Source: Acidobacteriota bacterium (GTDB taxonomy: Bacteria > Acidobacteriota > Terriglobia > 20CM-2-55-15). From it: a stretch of 64,000 nt of DNA. The stretch spans positions 62,001 to 126,000 of the forward strand of contig JAJEEE010000037.1 of NCBI GenBank assembly GCA_022821145.1. The letters run 5' to 3'. The notes under the pieces are model-generated. The model made no database searches, had not been told where the DNA came from, and worked only from the letters and a program-made list of their open reading frames with translations. Shown here piece after piece: positions 28,728-37,726 of this stretch. Position 1 is the stretch's first letter. Every line of letters starts with the position of its first letter. Both the position numbers and the translations under genes were made by a program.

Positions 28728-30118
28728 CAGGACTCCACCGTCGAGAAGGCGCCGCGCAAGGCGTCCAGCGTCCGCTCCAGCTTGATTCCGCGCGAACCCT
28801 TCAGGAGGATCAGGTCCCCCCGCCGGACTTCTTCGGCCAGCAGACCGCCGGCTTCGACCGCGTCGCGGGCACGCCGCAGCCGTGCGGGGTCGGCCCCGGC
28901 GTCGCGCGCGCCGTCCACCAGCGCCTCGGCCTCGCTGCCCACGCCGATGATCAGGTCGACGCCGGCTTCGACCGCGTCCCGGCCGCAGCCGGCGTGCAAC
29001 CGTCGGCCGTCCTGGCCGAGCTCGAGCATGCCGCCCGCCACCAGGATCCGCCGGCGGTAGCCCCGCATGGAGCCCAGCAGGCGAATCATGTCGCCGAGAG
29101 CCCGCGGATTGGAGTTGTAGGAATCGTCGATCAGCGAGAAGCCCTCGCGAAACTTGACGACGGAACCGCGCATGGCGGCGGGCCGCATGCTCTTGATGGC
29201 TTCGGCGGCGTCGCGCCACCCGATCCCATGCGTGACGCCGACGCTGATCGAGGCAATGGCGTTGCGGACGTTGTGCGTCCCGAGCAGCGGCAGCACGAAA
29301 TCCGCCTCATGGTTCCGGTGACGCACCGTGAACGAGGTTCCCTCCGTGCCCCGGTCCTCGATCCGGCAAGCGCGGAACGCCGCTTCCGGACCGACGCCCC
29401 AGGTGACGATCTCGCCGGCGAAGCGGGACGCCATGCCGCGAACGCGCGCGTCGTCGTTGTTGAGGTAGGCCCGGCTCTCGCCCACCAAACCGTCCAACAG
29501 TTCGGCCTTGGCGTCGGCGATCGCATCGACGGACGCGAAGAACTCCAGGTGAACGGGATGGACGTTCGTGATCACGCCCTCGTTGGGCTCCGCGATCGAG
29601 GCCAGCGAGCGGATCTCGCCGCCGGCGGACATCCCCATCTCCACGACCGCGACGTCGTGATGCGGCTCCAGGCCCAACAGGCAGAGCGGCAGGCCGTAGG
29701 CGTTGTTCAGATTGCCCTTCGACCGAAGGACGCGCCCGCGCCTGCCGAGCACGGCGGCGATCATCTCCTTGGTGGTCGTCTTGCCGATGCTGCCCGTCAC
29801 CCCGATGAGAGGCCCGCCCCACCGGCGCCGGACGGCGCGCGCCAACGCATGAAGCGACTCCAGGGTGGCGCCGACGCGAATCAGCGGCAAGCCCGGTTCC
29901 GGGGACACATCCCCGGAAACGACCGCCCCGGCGGCGCCCCGGGCGGCGGCCTCCGCGACGAACGCGTGGCCGTCGAAGCGCGGCCCCCGAATGGCGATGA
30001 AAAGCTCGCCGGACCGGATCGTGCGGCTGTCGATCGAGTATCCGCGGACCTCCGCGCGCCGCGCGCCTTCGAGGCGCCCTCCCGCGTAACGGGCTGCTTC
30101 GTCGAGCGTCAGAATCAT
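28727..30118 (-). CDS. murF: UDP-MurNAc-tripeptide--D-alanyl-D-alanine ligase
   Basis: 463 aa. [20 protein letters not shown] loop [35 protein letters not shown] and DDSYNSNP are MurF signatures. It adds D-Ala-D-Ala to the nucleotide tripeptide. The ATG overlaps the murE stop (ATGA at 30115-30118). No ddl gene for making D-Ala-D-Ala is in the cluster. Confidence 0.96.
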   Translation of the reverse strand: MILTLDEAARYAGGRLEGARRAEVRGYSIDSRTIRSGELFIAIRGPRFDGHAFVAEAAARGAAGAVVSGDVSPEPGLPLIRVGATLESLHALARAVRRRWGGPLIGVTGSIGKTTTKEMIAAVLGRRGRVLRSKGNLNNAYGLPLCLLGLEPHHDVAVVEMGMSAGGEIRSLASIAEPNEGVITNVHPVHLEFFASVDAIADAKAELLDGLVGESRAYLNNDDARVRGMASRFAGEIVTWGVGPEAAFRACRIEDRGTEGTSFTVRHRNHEADFVLPLLGTHNVRNAIASISVGVTHGIGWRDAAEAIKSMRPAAMRGSVVKFREGFSLIDDSYNSNPRALGDMIRLLGSMRGYRRRILVAGGMLELGQDGRRLHAGCGRDAVEAGVDLIIGVGSEAEALVDGARDAGADPARLRRARDAVEAGGLLAEEVRRGDLILLKGSRGIKLERTLDALRGAFSTVES

Positions 30119-31569
30119 GGTCCTTCGAGCAACTCCCGTACCACCGCGCGGTCGTCGAACGGCAACGCCCGGCCGCCGACCACCTGGACGGTCTCGTGCC
30201 CCTTGCCCGCGACGACGACCGTGTCGCCGGCGCGTGCGACCTCGAGCGCGCGCGCGATCGCCTGCCGCCGGTCGGGCACCGTCTCGTATCGACCTCCTGC
30301 AAGCCGAATGCCGTTCTCGATCATACCGATGATCGCGAGCGGGTCCTCGTTCCGGGGATTGTCCGAGGTCACCACCGCGAGATCGCTCAATCGGCCGGCC
30401 GTCCGCCCCATCCGTTCCCGCTTGCCGGCGTCGCGGTCGCCCCCGGCGCCGAACACGACGATGACGCGCCCGGAGCCCGTTCGCCGCGCGGCGTCCAGCA
30501 CCTGGGCCAACGCGTCGCCGGTGTGGGCGTAGTCGACGATGACCCGGAAGTCCTGGCCGCATCGGATTCTCTCCGAGCGCCCCGGAACGACCGGGAGCGA
30601 TGCGATGCCGTCCGCGATCGCCTCGAGCGGCAAGCGCAGGGCGAGACCGATCCCGGTTGCCGCGGCAATGTTGTACAGGTGGCAACGACCCAGCAGGGAC
30701 GAACGCAGGGAAAATTTCCCGGAGGGCGTGGCCAGCCGGCCCCGGATGCCCTCGGCGCCGAGTTCGCAGTCGACCGGATGGACATCGGCGTCCGCCGTCA
30801 GCCCGTACGACACGATGCGATCGTTGCCGCAGCCGGCCAGCCGGTCGTAGAACGGATCGTCCCGGTTCAACACGGCCGCCGCCGGAGGCGTTCCGTCCAG
30901 GCCGTCGAAGAGCCGCTTCTTGGTGCGGAAGTACTCTTCCATCGTACCGTGAAAGTCCAGGTGCTCCTCGCTCAGGTTGGTGAAGGCGGCCACGTCGAAT
31001 CGGAGCCCGTCGACGCGTCGCATCGCGATCGCGTGCGACGACACCTCCATCACCGCATTGCGGCATCCGGCTTCGACCGCGCGCCGGAAGAACCGTTCCA
31101 GGTCGGGGGCCTCGGGTGTCGTCCGGGCGGCGGAGACCCGGTAGCCCGGGAAGCGGTAGTCGATGGTTCCCAACAACGCCGCGGGGACGCCGCACGCGGC
31201 CAGGATGGATTCGACCAGGTGCGCCGTCGTGGTCTTCCCGTTGGTCCCGGTAACGCCGACGAGCCGGAGGCCGGCCGTGGGACGGCCATAGAACGCGGCC
31301 GCGAACTGGGAGAGAGCCCGCCGGTCCGAGGACACACGGATCCACGCCGGGGCGGGCGAAGGCGGAGCCTCCGATACGACAGCGACGGCGCCGCGCGCCA
31401 CCGCGTCCCGAACGAAAGCGTTGCCGTCAACGCGCTCGCCGCGCACGGCGACGAAGATGGAGCCCGGCTCGACGACGCGGGAATCGTATTGGACGCCGCT
31501 CACCTCCGCCGAGACGTCGCCGTTGACGGCTTGCACGTCGATACCCGCCAGCAGATCCTTCAATGTCAT
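30115..31569 (-). CDS. murE: UDP-MurNAc-L-Ala-D-Glu--meso-diaminopimelate ligase
   Basis: 484 aa. VGVTGTNGKTTTAHLV, EVSSHAIAMRRVDG, FTNLSEEHLDFHG and DNPRNEDP. The last motif predicts meso-diaminopimelate as the third residue of the stem peptide, rather than lysine. I chose the ATG at 31569 (MTLKDLL, matching the usual family start); a GTG 12 codons earlier is possible. Confidence 0.96.
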   Translation of the reverse strand: MTLKDLLAGIDVQAVNGDVSAEVSGVQYDSRVVEPGSIFVAVRGERVDGNAFVRDAVARGAVAVVSEAPPSPAPAWIRVSSDRRALSQFAAAFYGRPTAGLRLVGVTGTNGKTTTAHLVESILAACGVPAALLGTIDYRFPGYRVSAARTTPEAPDLERFFRRAVEAGCRNAVMEVSSHAIAMRRVDGLRFDVAAFTNLSEEHLDFHGTMEEYFRTKKRLFDGLDGTPPAAAVLNRDDPFYDRLAGCGNDRIVSYGLTADADVHPVDCELGAEGIRGRLATPSGKFSLRSSLLGRCHLYNIAAATGIGLALRLPLEAIADGIASLPVVPGRSERIRCGQDFRVIVDYAHTGDALAQVLDAARRTGSGRVIVVFGAGGDRDAGKRERMGRTAGRLSDLAVVTSDNPRNEDPLAIIGMIENGIRLAGGRYETVPDRRQAIARALEVARAGDTVVVAGKGHETVQVVGGRALPFDDRAVVRELLEGP

Positions 31570-31654
31570 CCTGCGACTCGATCCCGGCCCGTCCGAACGG
31601 GACACGCGTCCCGACGACGCCGGCCCGCATCGAAGCCGTCACCGCAGGCCGGAC

Positions 31655-33739
31655 TCAGCGATCGCCGGCGGCCGTCGGCGCCCGAAACGCATCCGCCGCG
31701 CCGTCGTGGCCGGCCGAGAACCGGATCTCGACGCGCGCGCCCATGGGAACGATGCCGCCCGGAACGTGGGACTGTCCGATGGCGCGACCGGACCCCTGGT
31801 AGCGGCAGTCGAGACCCAGTCTCCGGCAGACCTCGACCGCCTGCCGGACCCCGCGCCCGCGAAAGTCGGGAACCGGAACGCCGGCGCCCGCGGACGGCGA
31901 GGCGTTGTCCACCGGACCGGCCTCGGCTTCGAAGACGGCGTCCAGGATCCGCCACGACCCGTCGTCTTCGGCGGGCGGCGTCCGAGGCTCCGGCCTCGCC
32001 CCCGGCGCCGTCTCGGGCGCCGCCGCTTCCCGTCCGCCGGCCGGGTCCGGCAACAGGCGCGGGATGTCGGGAGGAACCGAGCGGTAGCGCAACGTTTCCT
32101 CGACGATTCTCTTGAACGCCGGCGCCGCGACCTCGCCGCCGCCATGGGGTCCGACCGGCTCGTCGATGGTCACGACGACCGCGACCTCGGGCCGGGTGGC
32201 CGGCGCATAGCCCGCGAACGACGCCACGAACGCGGTCGGGGAATACGCTCCGGTGGCCGGGTCGATCTTCTGCGCCGTGCCGGTCTTCCCGGCCGCGGTG
32301 TAGGCGGCCATCGCGGCATTGACGCCGGTGCCGCCCGTGACGACCGACCGCAGGGCGTCGTGCAACTCGCGCACCGTCGGTTCGCTGAGAACGCGCCGGC
32401 CCTCGGGGCGCGTCTCGGTGGTCCGGCCGGTTCGAAGGTCTTCGGCGCGTTGGACCACGTAGGGCCTGTAGAGCGTCCCGCCGTTGGCCACCATCGACAA
32501 CAGGTTGACCACCTGCAGCGGCGTCGCGCCGATCTCCTGGCCCATCGAGATGGCGCCCACGGAGACGTTGGACCACTCCGCCGCCGGCTTGAACAACCCC
32601 CGCTCCTCTCCGGGCAGGTCGATGCCGGTCTTGCGTCCGAACCCCATGCGCGTGATGTAGTCGGCGAGAAGCGGGTCCCCCAACCGCATGCCGAGCTTGA
32701 TGATTCCGACGTCGGAGGAGTACTGCAGGATCTCGCGCACGGACAGTGTCCCGAACGGCTTGTGGTCGTTGATCCTGTGGCCGCTGATGTAGATGTGGCC
32801 CATCTGGCAGTCGATCAACTCTTCCAGCGTCGTCAACCCCTGTTCCAGCGCCGCGCCGGCCGTGACGATCTTGAACGTGGAACCCGGCTCGTAGACCTGC
32901 GCCACGGCCCGGTTCCTCCAGCTCTCCTGCGGGTATCGTCCGTACTCGTTCGGATTGAACTGCGGAAAGCTGGCCATGGCCAGGACTTCGCCGCCGTGGG
33001 GATCCATGACGACGACGCTCATGGCCCGGGCCCGCGTCGCGGCGATGGTGCGCGCCACTTCCCTCTCGACGATGTACTGTATGTTCTGGTCGATCGTCGT
33101 CGTGAGGTGGGCGCCCTCGGTCGGCTGTTGCTCCAGCGTCTGGAAACTCCGGTTCCGCGCGTCCCTGAGGACGACTTCCCTTCCCCCCGAACCGCCGATG
33201 AGGTCGTCGTACCGGTACTCGAGGCCGCTGCCGCCCTCCCCGTCGCGCATGACGAACCCCAGCACATGGGAAGCCAACTCGCGATTGGGGTAGTACCGTT
33301 CGAACTCCTTCTGAAAGTACAGGCCCGGGATCCTGGCCGCGCGGATCCGGTCCGCTTCCGGCTTCGACAGCTTCCTCCGGATCCACGAGAACGCGCCTTC
33401 GGAGTCGAGCCGGGACTCGAGATCGGTGGCGGGCTCGTTCAGGACTCCCGAAAGGAATTCGGCCGCCGCCCGGGGATCTTCTACGTGAGAAGGGTCGGCG
33501 TAGAGGGAGTCCACCTCGATGCTGACCGCCAGCTCGTTGCCGTTGCGGTCGTAGATCGAGCCGCGCCGGGGGCTGATCTCGATGACTCTCTCGCGTTGAT
33601 CGCTGGCCCGTTGCCTGTATTCCGCGGACTGGACGACCTGAAGCGAGTAGAGGCGGACGCCGATCACGGCGGCCCACAACCCCATCAGCACGGCCACGAT
33701 GGCGATGCGTCTCTGCAAACGTGCGCCCCGAATCCCCAT
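31655..33739 (-). CDS. ftsI: Penicillin-binding protein FtsI/PBP2 with PASTA domain
   Basis: 694 aa. One N-terminal membrane helix (about 10-32), a PBP dimerisation domain, the transpeptidase domain and a C-terminal PASTA domain (VPDFRGRGVRQAVEVCRRLGL, near residue 615). The catalytic motif EPGSTFKI and the AAGKTGTAQK box are intact. The middle motif reads YSSDVGI, so the usual Asn of SxN is Asp. A proline/alanine-rich linker precedes PASTA. It is the septal transpeptidase partner of FtsW. Confidence 0.94.
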   Translation of the reverse strand: MGIRGARLQRRIAIVAVLMGLWAAVIGVRLYSLQVVQSAEYRQRASDQRERVIEISPRRGSIYDRNGNELAVSIEVDSLYADPSHVEDPRAAAEFLSGVLNEPATDLESRLDSEGAFSWIRRKLSKPEADRIRAARIPGLYFQKEFERYYPNRELASHVLGFVMRDGEGGSGLEYRYDDLIGGSGGREVVLRDARNRSFQTLEQQPTEGAHLTTTIDQNIQYIVEREVARTIAATRARAMSVVVMDPHGGEVLAMASFPQFNPNEYGRYPQESWRNRAVAQVYEPGSTFKIVTAGAALEQGLTTLEELIDCQMGHIYISGHRINDHKPFGTLSVREILQYSSDVGIIKLGMRLGDPLLADYITRMGFGRKTGIDLPGEERGLFKPAAEWSNVSVGAISMGQEIGATPLQVVNLLSMVANGGTLYRPYVVQRAEDLRTGRTTETRPEGRRVLSEPTVRELHDALRSVVTGGTGVNAAMAAYTAAGKTGTAQKIDPATGAYSPTAFVASFAGYAPATRPEVAVVVTIDEPVGPHGGGEVAAPAFKRIVEETLRYRSVPPDIPRLLPDPAGGREAAAPETAPGARPEPRTPPAEDDGSWRILDAVFEAEAGPVDNASPSAGAGVPVPDFRGRGVRQAVEVCRRLGLDCRYQGSGRAIGQSHVPGGIVPMGARVEIRFSAGHDGAADAFRAPTAAGDR

Positions 33740-33755
33740 CGCCGCCTCCGGAAGA

Positions 33756-34160
33756 TCAGCGAGGCGCGCGCTGGGCCAATTGAATCTCGACCGGTCCGGC
33801 GTCGACCGGTTCGCCGTCGGCGCCGGTTTCCCAGATCAGAACCTGTTCCACGGCGGGCGCGACCATGCCCATGTCCCGCGCCAACCGATCGATCCGTTCC
33901 GGGCTGGCCATGGTGCCGCGCTCCAACCGCAGCCGGCGCCCCGCCTCGGTCAGCTCCTCGATCTTCTGCTGCGCCTCTTCGATCCGGTAGCCGTATTGAA
34001 TCCACTGGTACTGCTGCCAGCCGTAGAAGAGCGCGCCGACCACGAAAAACGCCCCCAGCAACGTGAACAACAGGTATTCGAAGCTCCACAGCGACTCCAG
34101 GTCCCGTCGAATCCTGGAGTTGTCGATCTTCTTGTCGAACTGAATCTCGATCGTGGACAT
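33756..34160 (-). CDS. ftsL: FtsL-like cell division protein
   Basis: 134 aa. A short cytoplasmic part, one membrane helix (about 29-50) and a coiled coil (YRIEEAQQKIEELTEAGRRL) followed by a PERIDRLARDMGMV-type segment that is common in FtsL/DivIC proteins. Sequence conservation in the family is low, so position between rsmH and ftsI is part of the evidence. The start overlaps the rsmH stop by one base. Confidence 0.85.
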   Translation of the reverse strand: MSTIEIQFDKKIDNSRIRRDLESLWSFEYLLFTLLGAFFVVGALFYGWQQYQWIQYGYRIEEAQQKIEELTEAGRRLRLERGTMASPERIDRLARDMGMVAPAVEQVLIWETGADGEPVDAGPVEIQLAQRAPR

Positions 34161-35155
34161 CACTGTCTCTCCATGACGCGAAGCTTGGCGCTGCGCGAGC
34201 GGGGATTCGCCATTCGTTCGGACTCGTCCGGACGCACGACCTTCCGATTCACCACGCGCCCGATGGCGCGCATCCGGTGCTTGACGATCCGGTCTTCCAG
34301 AGAATGGAAGCTGATCACGGCCAGTCGCGCGCCGCCGGCCAGGAGCGCCGGGACGCCGTCGAGGAACGCCTCCAGGTGGTCCAGCTCCCTGTTCACCGCG
34401 ACGCGGAGGGCCAGGAACGTCCGCGTGGCGGGATGAATCCGCCCCCGGCGCCCCCCACCGCTCACCGACTCGATCGCGCCGGCCAGGTCGCGCGTGCCGC
34501 GATGCGGCCTCGCCCGGACGATGGCCCGGGCAATCCGGCGTGACCGGCGCTCTTCGCCGTACCTGTAGATGATGTCGGCCAGCTCGGTCTCTCCGGCCCG
34601 GTTGACGATGTCCGAAGCCGTCACGGACTGGCTCGGGTCCATCCGCATGTCCAGTGGCCCGTCCTGCCGGAAGGAGAAGCCTCGATGGGCGTCGTCCAGC
34701 ATCATCGAGGACACGCCCAGGTCGGCGACGACCCCGTTCACGTCCCGAAACCGCTCCTCGCCGGCCACGGCGGCCACGTCGCTGAAGTTGGCGTGGCGGA
34801 ATACGACACGGCCCGCGTAGTCGGCCAGCCGCGCACGCGCCAACTCCAGGGCGGCCGGGTCGCGATCGATGGCCAGGAGCCGGCCGTCGGGTCCCGTCCG
34901 CTCCAGAATCGCCGCCGCGTGCCCCCCGGCGCCCACGGTCCCGTCGATGAAGTGGCCGCCGCTTCGGGGCGCCAGGAACGCGATCACTTGCTCGATCAGC
35001 ACGGGCCGGTGCGCGGGCGCCGGTCGATGGGCGCCGTTCGGAGGCGCCGTCGAGGACGCCGAAACCGCCTCGGACACACGGCCCTCCACCGGCCCGCGGC
35101 GCTGTCGCGCGGAACGCGGCCTCGCTCGGAACGCAGCCTGACACACGGCCGTCAC
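34160..35155 (-). CDS. rsmH: 16S rRNA (cytosine1402-N4)-methyltransferase RsmH
   Basis: 331 aa. HRPVLIEQVIAFL, DGTVGAGGHAAAIL (SAM site), DLGVSSMMLDDAHRGFSF, PLDMRMD and VISFHSLEDRIVK are family signatures. The GTG at 35155 lies two bases after the mraZ stop; the first ~45 residues are basic and poorly conserved, so a downstream start is possible. It is the second gene of the dcw operon. Confidence 0.93.
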   Translation of the reverse strand: MTAVCQAAFRARPRSARQRRGPVEGRVSEAVSASSTAPPNGAHRPAPAHRPVLIEQVIAFLAPRSGGHFIDGTVGAGGHAAAILERTGPDGRLLAIDRDPAALELARARLADYAGRVVFRHANFSDVAAVAGEERFRDVNGVVADLGVSSMMLDDAHRGFSFRQDGPLDMRMDPSQSVTASDIVNRAGETELADIIYRYGEERRSRRIARAIVRARPHRGTRDLAGAIESVSGGGRRGRIHPATRTFLALRVAVNRELDHLEAFLDGVPALLAGGARLAVISFHSLEDRIVKHRMRAIGRVVNRKVVRPDESERMANPRSRSAKLRVMERQ

Positions 35156-35157
35156 GT

Positions 35158-35598
35158 CTAGACCCCCAGCTCGCTGATGACCTGCTCGTCCTCATCGGTG
35201 AACGGGTCGGATTCGAGACGGCTGCGGAACCGTTCGTCGTTCCACACGTCCAGATAGTTGAGTTTTCCGAGGACAGCGACCTCGCCCGTCATGTGAGCGG
35301 ACTCCCTCAACAAGGAAGGGATCAGGATTCGACCCTGTTTGTCCATGGATGACCCCTGGCCGTAGTAGCTCACCCGGTCCAGGAATTTTTTCTTGGTGGG
35401 GTTGAAGGCGGGAATACCGGCGAGACGTTCTTCGATTTCTTGCCAAACCGAAAGAGGGTAGATTCGGACGGAATCACCGATAATGCTGGTGACATAGAAG
35501 TCGCTGCCCCAGGAATCCTCGATGTCCGCACGGAAACCGGCCGGGATCTTGAGTCGACCCTTGTTGTCGATCGTGGCTCTTTGGTTGCCGCGCAGCAT
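35158..35598 (-). CDS. mraZ: Transcriptional regulator MraZ
   Basis: 146 aa. Two AbrB-like MraZ domains: MLRGNQRATIDNKGRLKIPAGF at the N-terminus and GSSMDKQGRILIPSLLRE in the second half. It binds GTGG repeats upstream of its own operon. I chose the ATG at 35598 because it gives the family's usual N-terminus and because the operator repeats (35619-35642) would otherwise lie in the coding sequence. An ATG at 35634 is the rejected alternative. Confidence 0.93.
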   Translation of the reverse strand: MLRGNQRATIDNKGRLKIPAGFRADIEDSWGSDFYVTSIIGDSVRIYPLSVWQEIEERLAGIPAFNPTKKKFLDRVSYYGQGSSMDKQGRILIPSLLRESAHMTGEVAVLGKLNYLDVWNDERFRSRLESDPFTDEDEQVISELGV

Positions 35599-35616
35599 CG
35601 AAAATGGCGTCTTTTG

Positions 35617-35642
35617 GCCCACTATGGACCACATCTGACCAC
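35617..35642 (-). promoter_or_regulatory. MraZ operator: three GTGG repeats at 10-bp period
   Basis: On the minus strand GTGGTCAGAT, GTGGTCCATA and GTGGGCCAAA follow one another, with GTGG at 35642-35639, 35632-35629 and 35622-35619. MraZ is known to bind direct repeats of this kind on one DNA face. The array begins at the predicted transcription start and ends 19 bases before the mraZ ATG. Confidence 0.85.
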
Positions 35643-35645
35643 CCG

Positions 35646-35674
35646 AATCTACCCCGGCGCGACACCCGTGTCAA
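35646..35674 (-). promoter_or_regulatory. dcw cluster (mraZ) promoter
   Basis: TTGACA (35674-35669), a 17-bp spacer and TAGATT (35651-35646) on the minus strand. This is a near-consensus sigma-70 promoter with perfect -35 and spacing. The GTGG repeats of the MraZ operator begin four bases downstream, so bound MraZ would block initiation. Confidence 0.8.
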
Positions 35675-35755
35675 CGGAAAAAGTTGCGGAAATCCATGGT
35701 AAATTTCCACTTGCGTGCAATGGATCCGGACACTCGCCACTGTGGCGCTTAGCCG

Positions 35756-36823
35756 ATGAAAGCCGGCATCGTCGGACTTCCCGGGTCCGGCAAGACGACG
35801 ATCTTCCGCGTGCTCACCCGGGCCGCCGCCCCCGATGTCGCCGACCACGGTCGCCGGTCCCGACCCAACGTCGCGGTCGTCAAGGTTCCCGACCGCCGGG
35901 TCGAATTCCTGGCGTCGGTCTTCGAACCCAGAAAGACCACGTTCGCGACCATCGAGTTCGTCGACATCGCCGGGTTGATCCGCGGACGCACGCGGGAGAT
36001 GGTCCTGGATCCGGTGCGCGACGTCGACGCCCTGGTCCATGTCGTCCGGGCGTTCCCGGACGACGCCGTGCCGCATCCGGACGGTACCGTCGACGCGGAA
36101 CGGGATATCCGCAACCTGGACGCCGAGTTGATCCTGGCCGACCTCGCGTCGATCGAGAAGCGCCTGGAACGTCTCGAGATGGACCTCAAGAAGATCAAGG
36201 ATCCGGGGCTCGCCTCGGAACGGGATTTCCTGGTCCAGGCTCGCGCGTGGCTCGAGGACGAACGCCCCCTGCGCGAGATGTCGATCGACGCCGCCATCGA
36301 ACGGCGGATCCGCGGCTTCGCGTTCCTGTCGGCCAAGCCGATGGTCCTGGCCCTCAATATCGGCGAGGACGACATCGAGCGGCTGCGAGGCGGGGGCCGG
36401 GGCGGCGAATCGCGGCCGAACACCGAGCGGGTCCTGGTCTGTGGCCGGCTCGAGGCCGAAATGGCCGAGCTGGCTCCGGACGAGCTCGACGGCTTCCTCG
36501 ACGACTACGGGTTGAGCGAATCCGGAATGGTGCGGCTGATCCGTTCGACCTATCGCCTGCTGGGGTTGATTTCGTTCCTCACCGCGGGCGACGCGGAATG
36601 CCGGGCCTGGACGATCCGGCGGGGGACGCGCGCCGGCCGCGCCGCCGGCGCGATCCACACCGACCTGGAGAAGCATTTCATACGCGCCGAGGTGGCGGCC
36701 TTCGACGACTTCGAGAAGCACGGCGGGTTCGCATCGCTGCGGGAGAAGGGGCTGCTGCGGCTCGAAGGCCGCGACTACGAAGTGAGGGACGGCGACATCG
36801 TCACCGTCCGGCACGGAGGATAG
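35756..36823 (+). CDS. ychF: YchF/OLA1-type translation-associated GTPase/ATPase
   Basis: 355 aa, about the family length. P-loop GLPGSGKTT at 7-15, VDIAGLIRG (G3), LNIGEDD in place of the G4 NKxD (YchF members have a divergent NxxE that favours ATP). A coiled-coil insert is at about 120-165. The C-terminal TGS domain is present. It binds the ribosome. Divergent from mraZ; convergent and abutting the DksA-like gene. Confidence 0.92.
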   Translation: MKAGIVGLPGSGKTTIFRVLTRAAAPDVADHGRRSRPNVAVVKVPDRRVEFLASVFEPRKTTFATIEFVDIAGLIRGRTREMVLDPVRDVDALVHVVRAFPDDAVPHPDGTVDAERDIRNLDAELILADLASIEKRLERLEMDLKKIKDPGLASERDFLVQARAWLEDERPLREMSIDAAIERRIRGFAFLSAKPMVLALNIGEDDIERLRGGGRGGESRPNTERVLVCGRLEAEMAELAPDELDGFLDDYGLSESGMVRLIRSTYRLLGLISFLTAGDAECRAWTIRRGTRAGRAAGAIHTDLEKHFIRAEVAAFDDFEKHGGFASLREKGLLRLEGRDYEVRDGDIVTVRHGG

Positions 36824-37228
36824 CTATTCGTCGTCGGCGCCGGCGGAATGACGGGTCACGCCGGCCATGCTCGCGGCCGGATTCTCGCGCTCGGCTTCTT
36901 CCTGACACGCAAGGCACATCGTGGCCCACGGTACGGCGACCAGGCGCTTCTCGTTGATGTCCTCGCCACAGCCGGCGCACTGGCCGTACTCCTCGCGATC
37001 CATCCGCCCGAGCGCGTCCTCGATCGCTTTCAGGCGCCGGAAATCCGTTTCGGCCAGGTTGTAGAGAAGCTCCTTGTTGTGGCTGATCAACGCCAGGTCA
37101 CCCTCGTCCTCGGTCTTTTCGAGGAGAATCTCCTCCTCGGCTTCCCGGCTGCGATGGAGGGACCGGAACAGGTTCTCATGCTCCGCGGTCAGAACCTTGC
37201 GCAATCTCGCCAGCTTTCTCTTGTCCAT
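36824..37228 (-). CDS. DksA/TraR-type zinc finger protein
   Basis: 134 aa. An N-terminal helical hairpin (about 1-75) precedes a four-cysteine zinc finger CAGC...CLAC with 17 residues between pairs. The GGAGG five bases before the ATG at 37228 fixes the start. DksA-type proteins bind RNA polymerase through the secondary channel. Whether the tip carries the acidic residues needed for ppGpp response is unclear: the loop reads KTEDEGD. It could be a general regulator or a DksA-like variant. Confidence 0.85.
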   Translation of the reverse strand: MDKRKLARLRKVLTAEHENLFRSLHRSREAEEEILLEKTEDEGDLALISHNKELLYNLAETDFRRLKAIEDALGRMDREEYGQCAGCGEDINEKRLVAVPWATMCLACQEEAERENPAASMAGVTRHSAGADDE

Positions 37229-37456
37229 GCGAGCCTCCCGCGCCAAGCCGCCCGATTCAAGCCGCCCGCGACAGCGTCTTGGATATAGACGACCGGGCGC
37301 CTTTTTCGTTCCACCGAGGGCGCGGGATTATACCACCCGGCCCCGGGAACTCCGGGGTCCGTTATGGTAGAGTGGTCTTCTTCGACCGTGGCCGGCGCCG
37401 GTCCCCGCGTGCGCCGTACCGATCACGACCCCGAACGACGAAGGGAAACAACACTC

Positions 37457-37666
37457 ATGGCAGACTCAACCGAGGCTCTGATTTTCGACAACGGCCCCAT
37501 CAAGGTCAGCGGCGAGTTCGTCCTGAAGGACGGCCAGGGACGGGCGTTCGACCTGTCCGGGCGCGACGCGGTGGCGCTGTGCCGGTGCGGTCATTCCGGG
37601 AACAAGCCGTTCTGCGACGGAAGCCACAAGGCTCAGGGCTTCCAATCGGTGACCCAGGCCCGCTAA
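37457..37666 (+). CDS. CDGSH iron-sulfur domain protein
   Basis: 69 aa. CRCGHSGNKPFCDGSHKAQGF at 42-62 gives the CXC-x9-C-D-G-S-H ligands (three Cys, one His) of a [2Fe-2S] CDGSH cluster. A beta strand region IKVSGEFVLKDGQGRAF precedes it. The ATG at 37457 has AAGGGA upstream. It is convergent with the rhodanese gene across a terminator-like hairpin. Redox or cluster-transfer function is likely. Confidence 0.93.
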   Translation: MADSTEALIFDNGPIKVSGEFVLKDGQGRAFDLSGRDAVALCRCGHSGNKPFCDGSHKAQGFQSVTQAR

Positions 37667-37684
37667 CGCGGTTCGCAGTGTTTC

Positions 37685-37718
37685 GACCGGGCTCGGGAAC
37701 GTCTTCCCAAGCCCGGTT
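37685..37718. terminator. Hairpin between convergent genes
   Basis: GACCGGGCTCGGGAA (37685-37699), loop CGTC and TTCCCAAGCCCGGTT (37704-37718) form a 15-pair stem with one C-A mismatch and a G-T pair. It stands between the convergent CDGSH and rhodanese genes. There is no clear T-run on either side, so a bidirectional attenuator/terminator is plausible but unproven. Confidence 0.55.
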
Positions 37719-37726
37719 CGGAGGGG

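Noticed and set aside
35599-35634. Longer mraZ start at 35634
   Set aside because: It would put two of the three GTGG operator repeats in the coding sequence and adds 12 residues not typical of MraZ.
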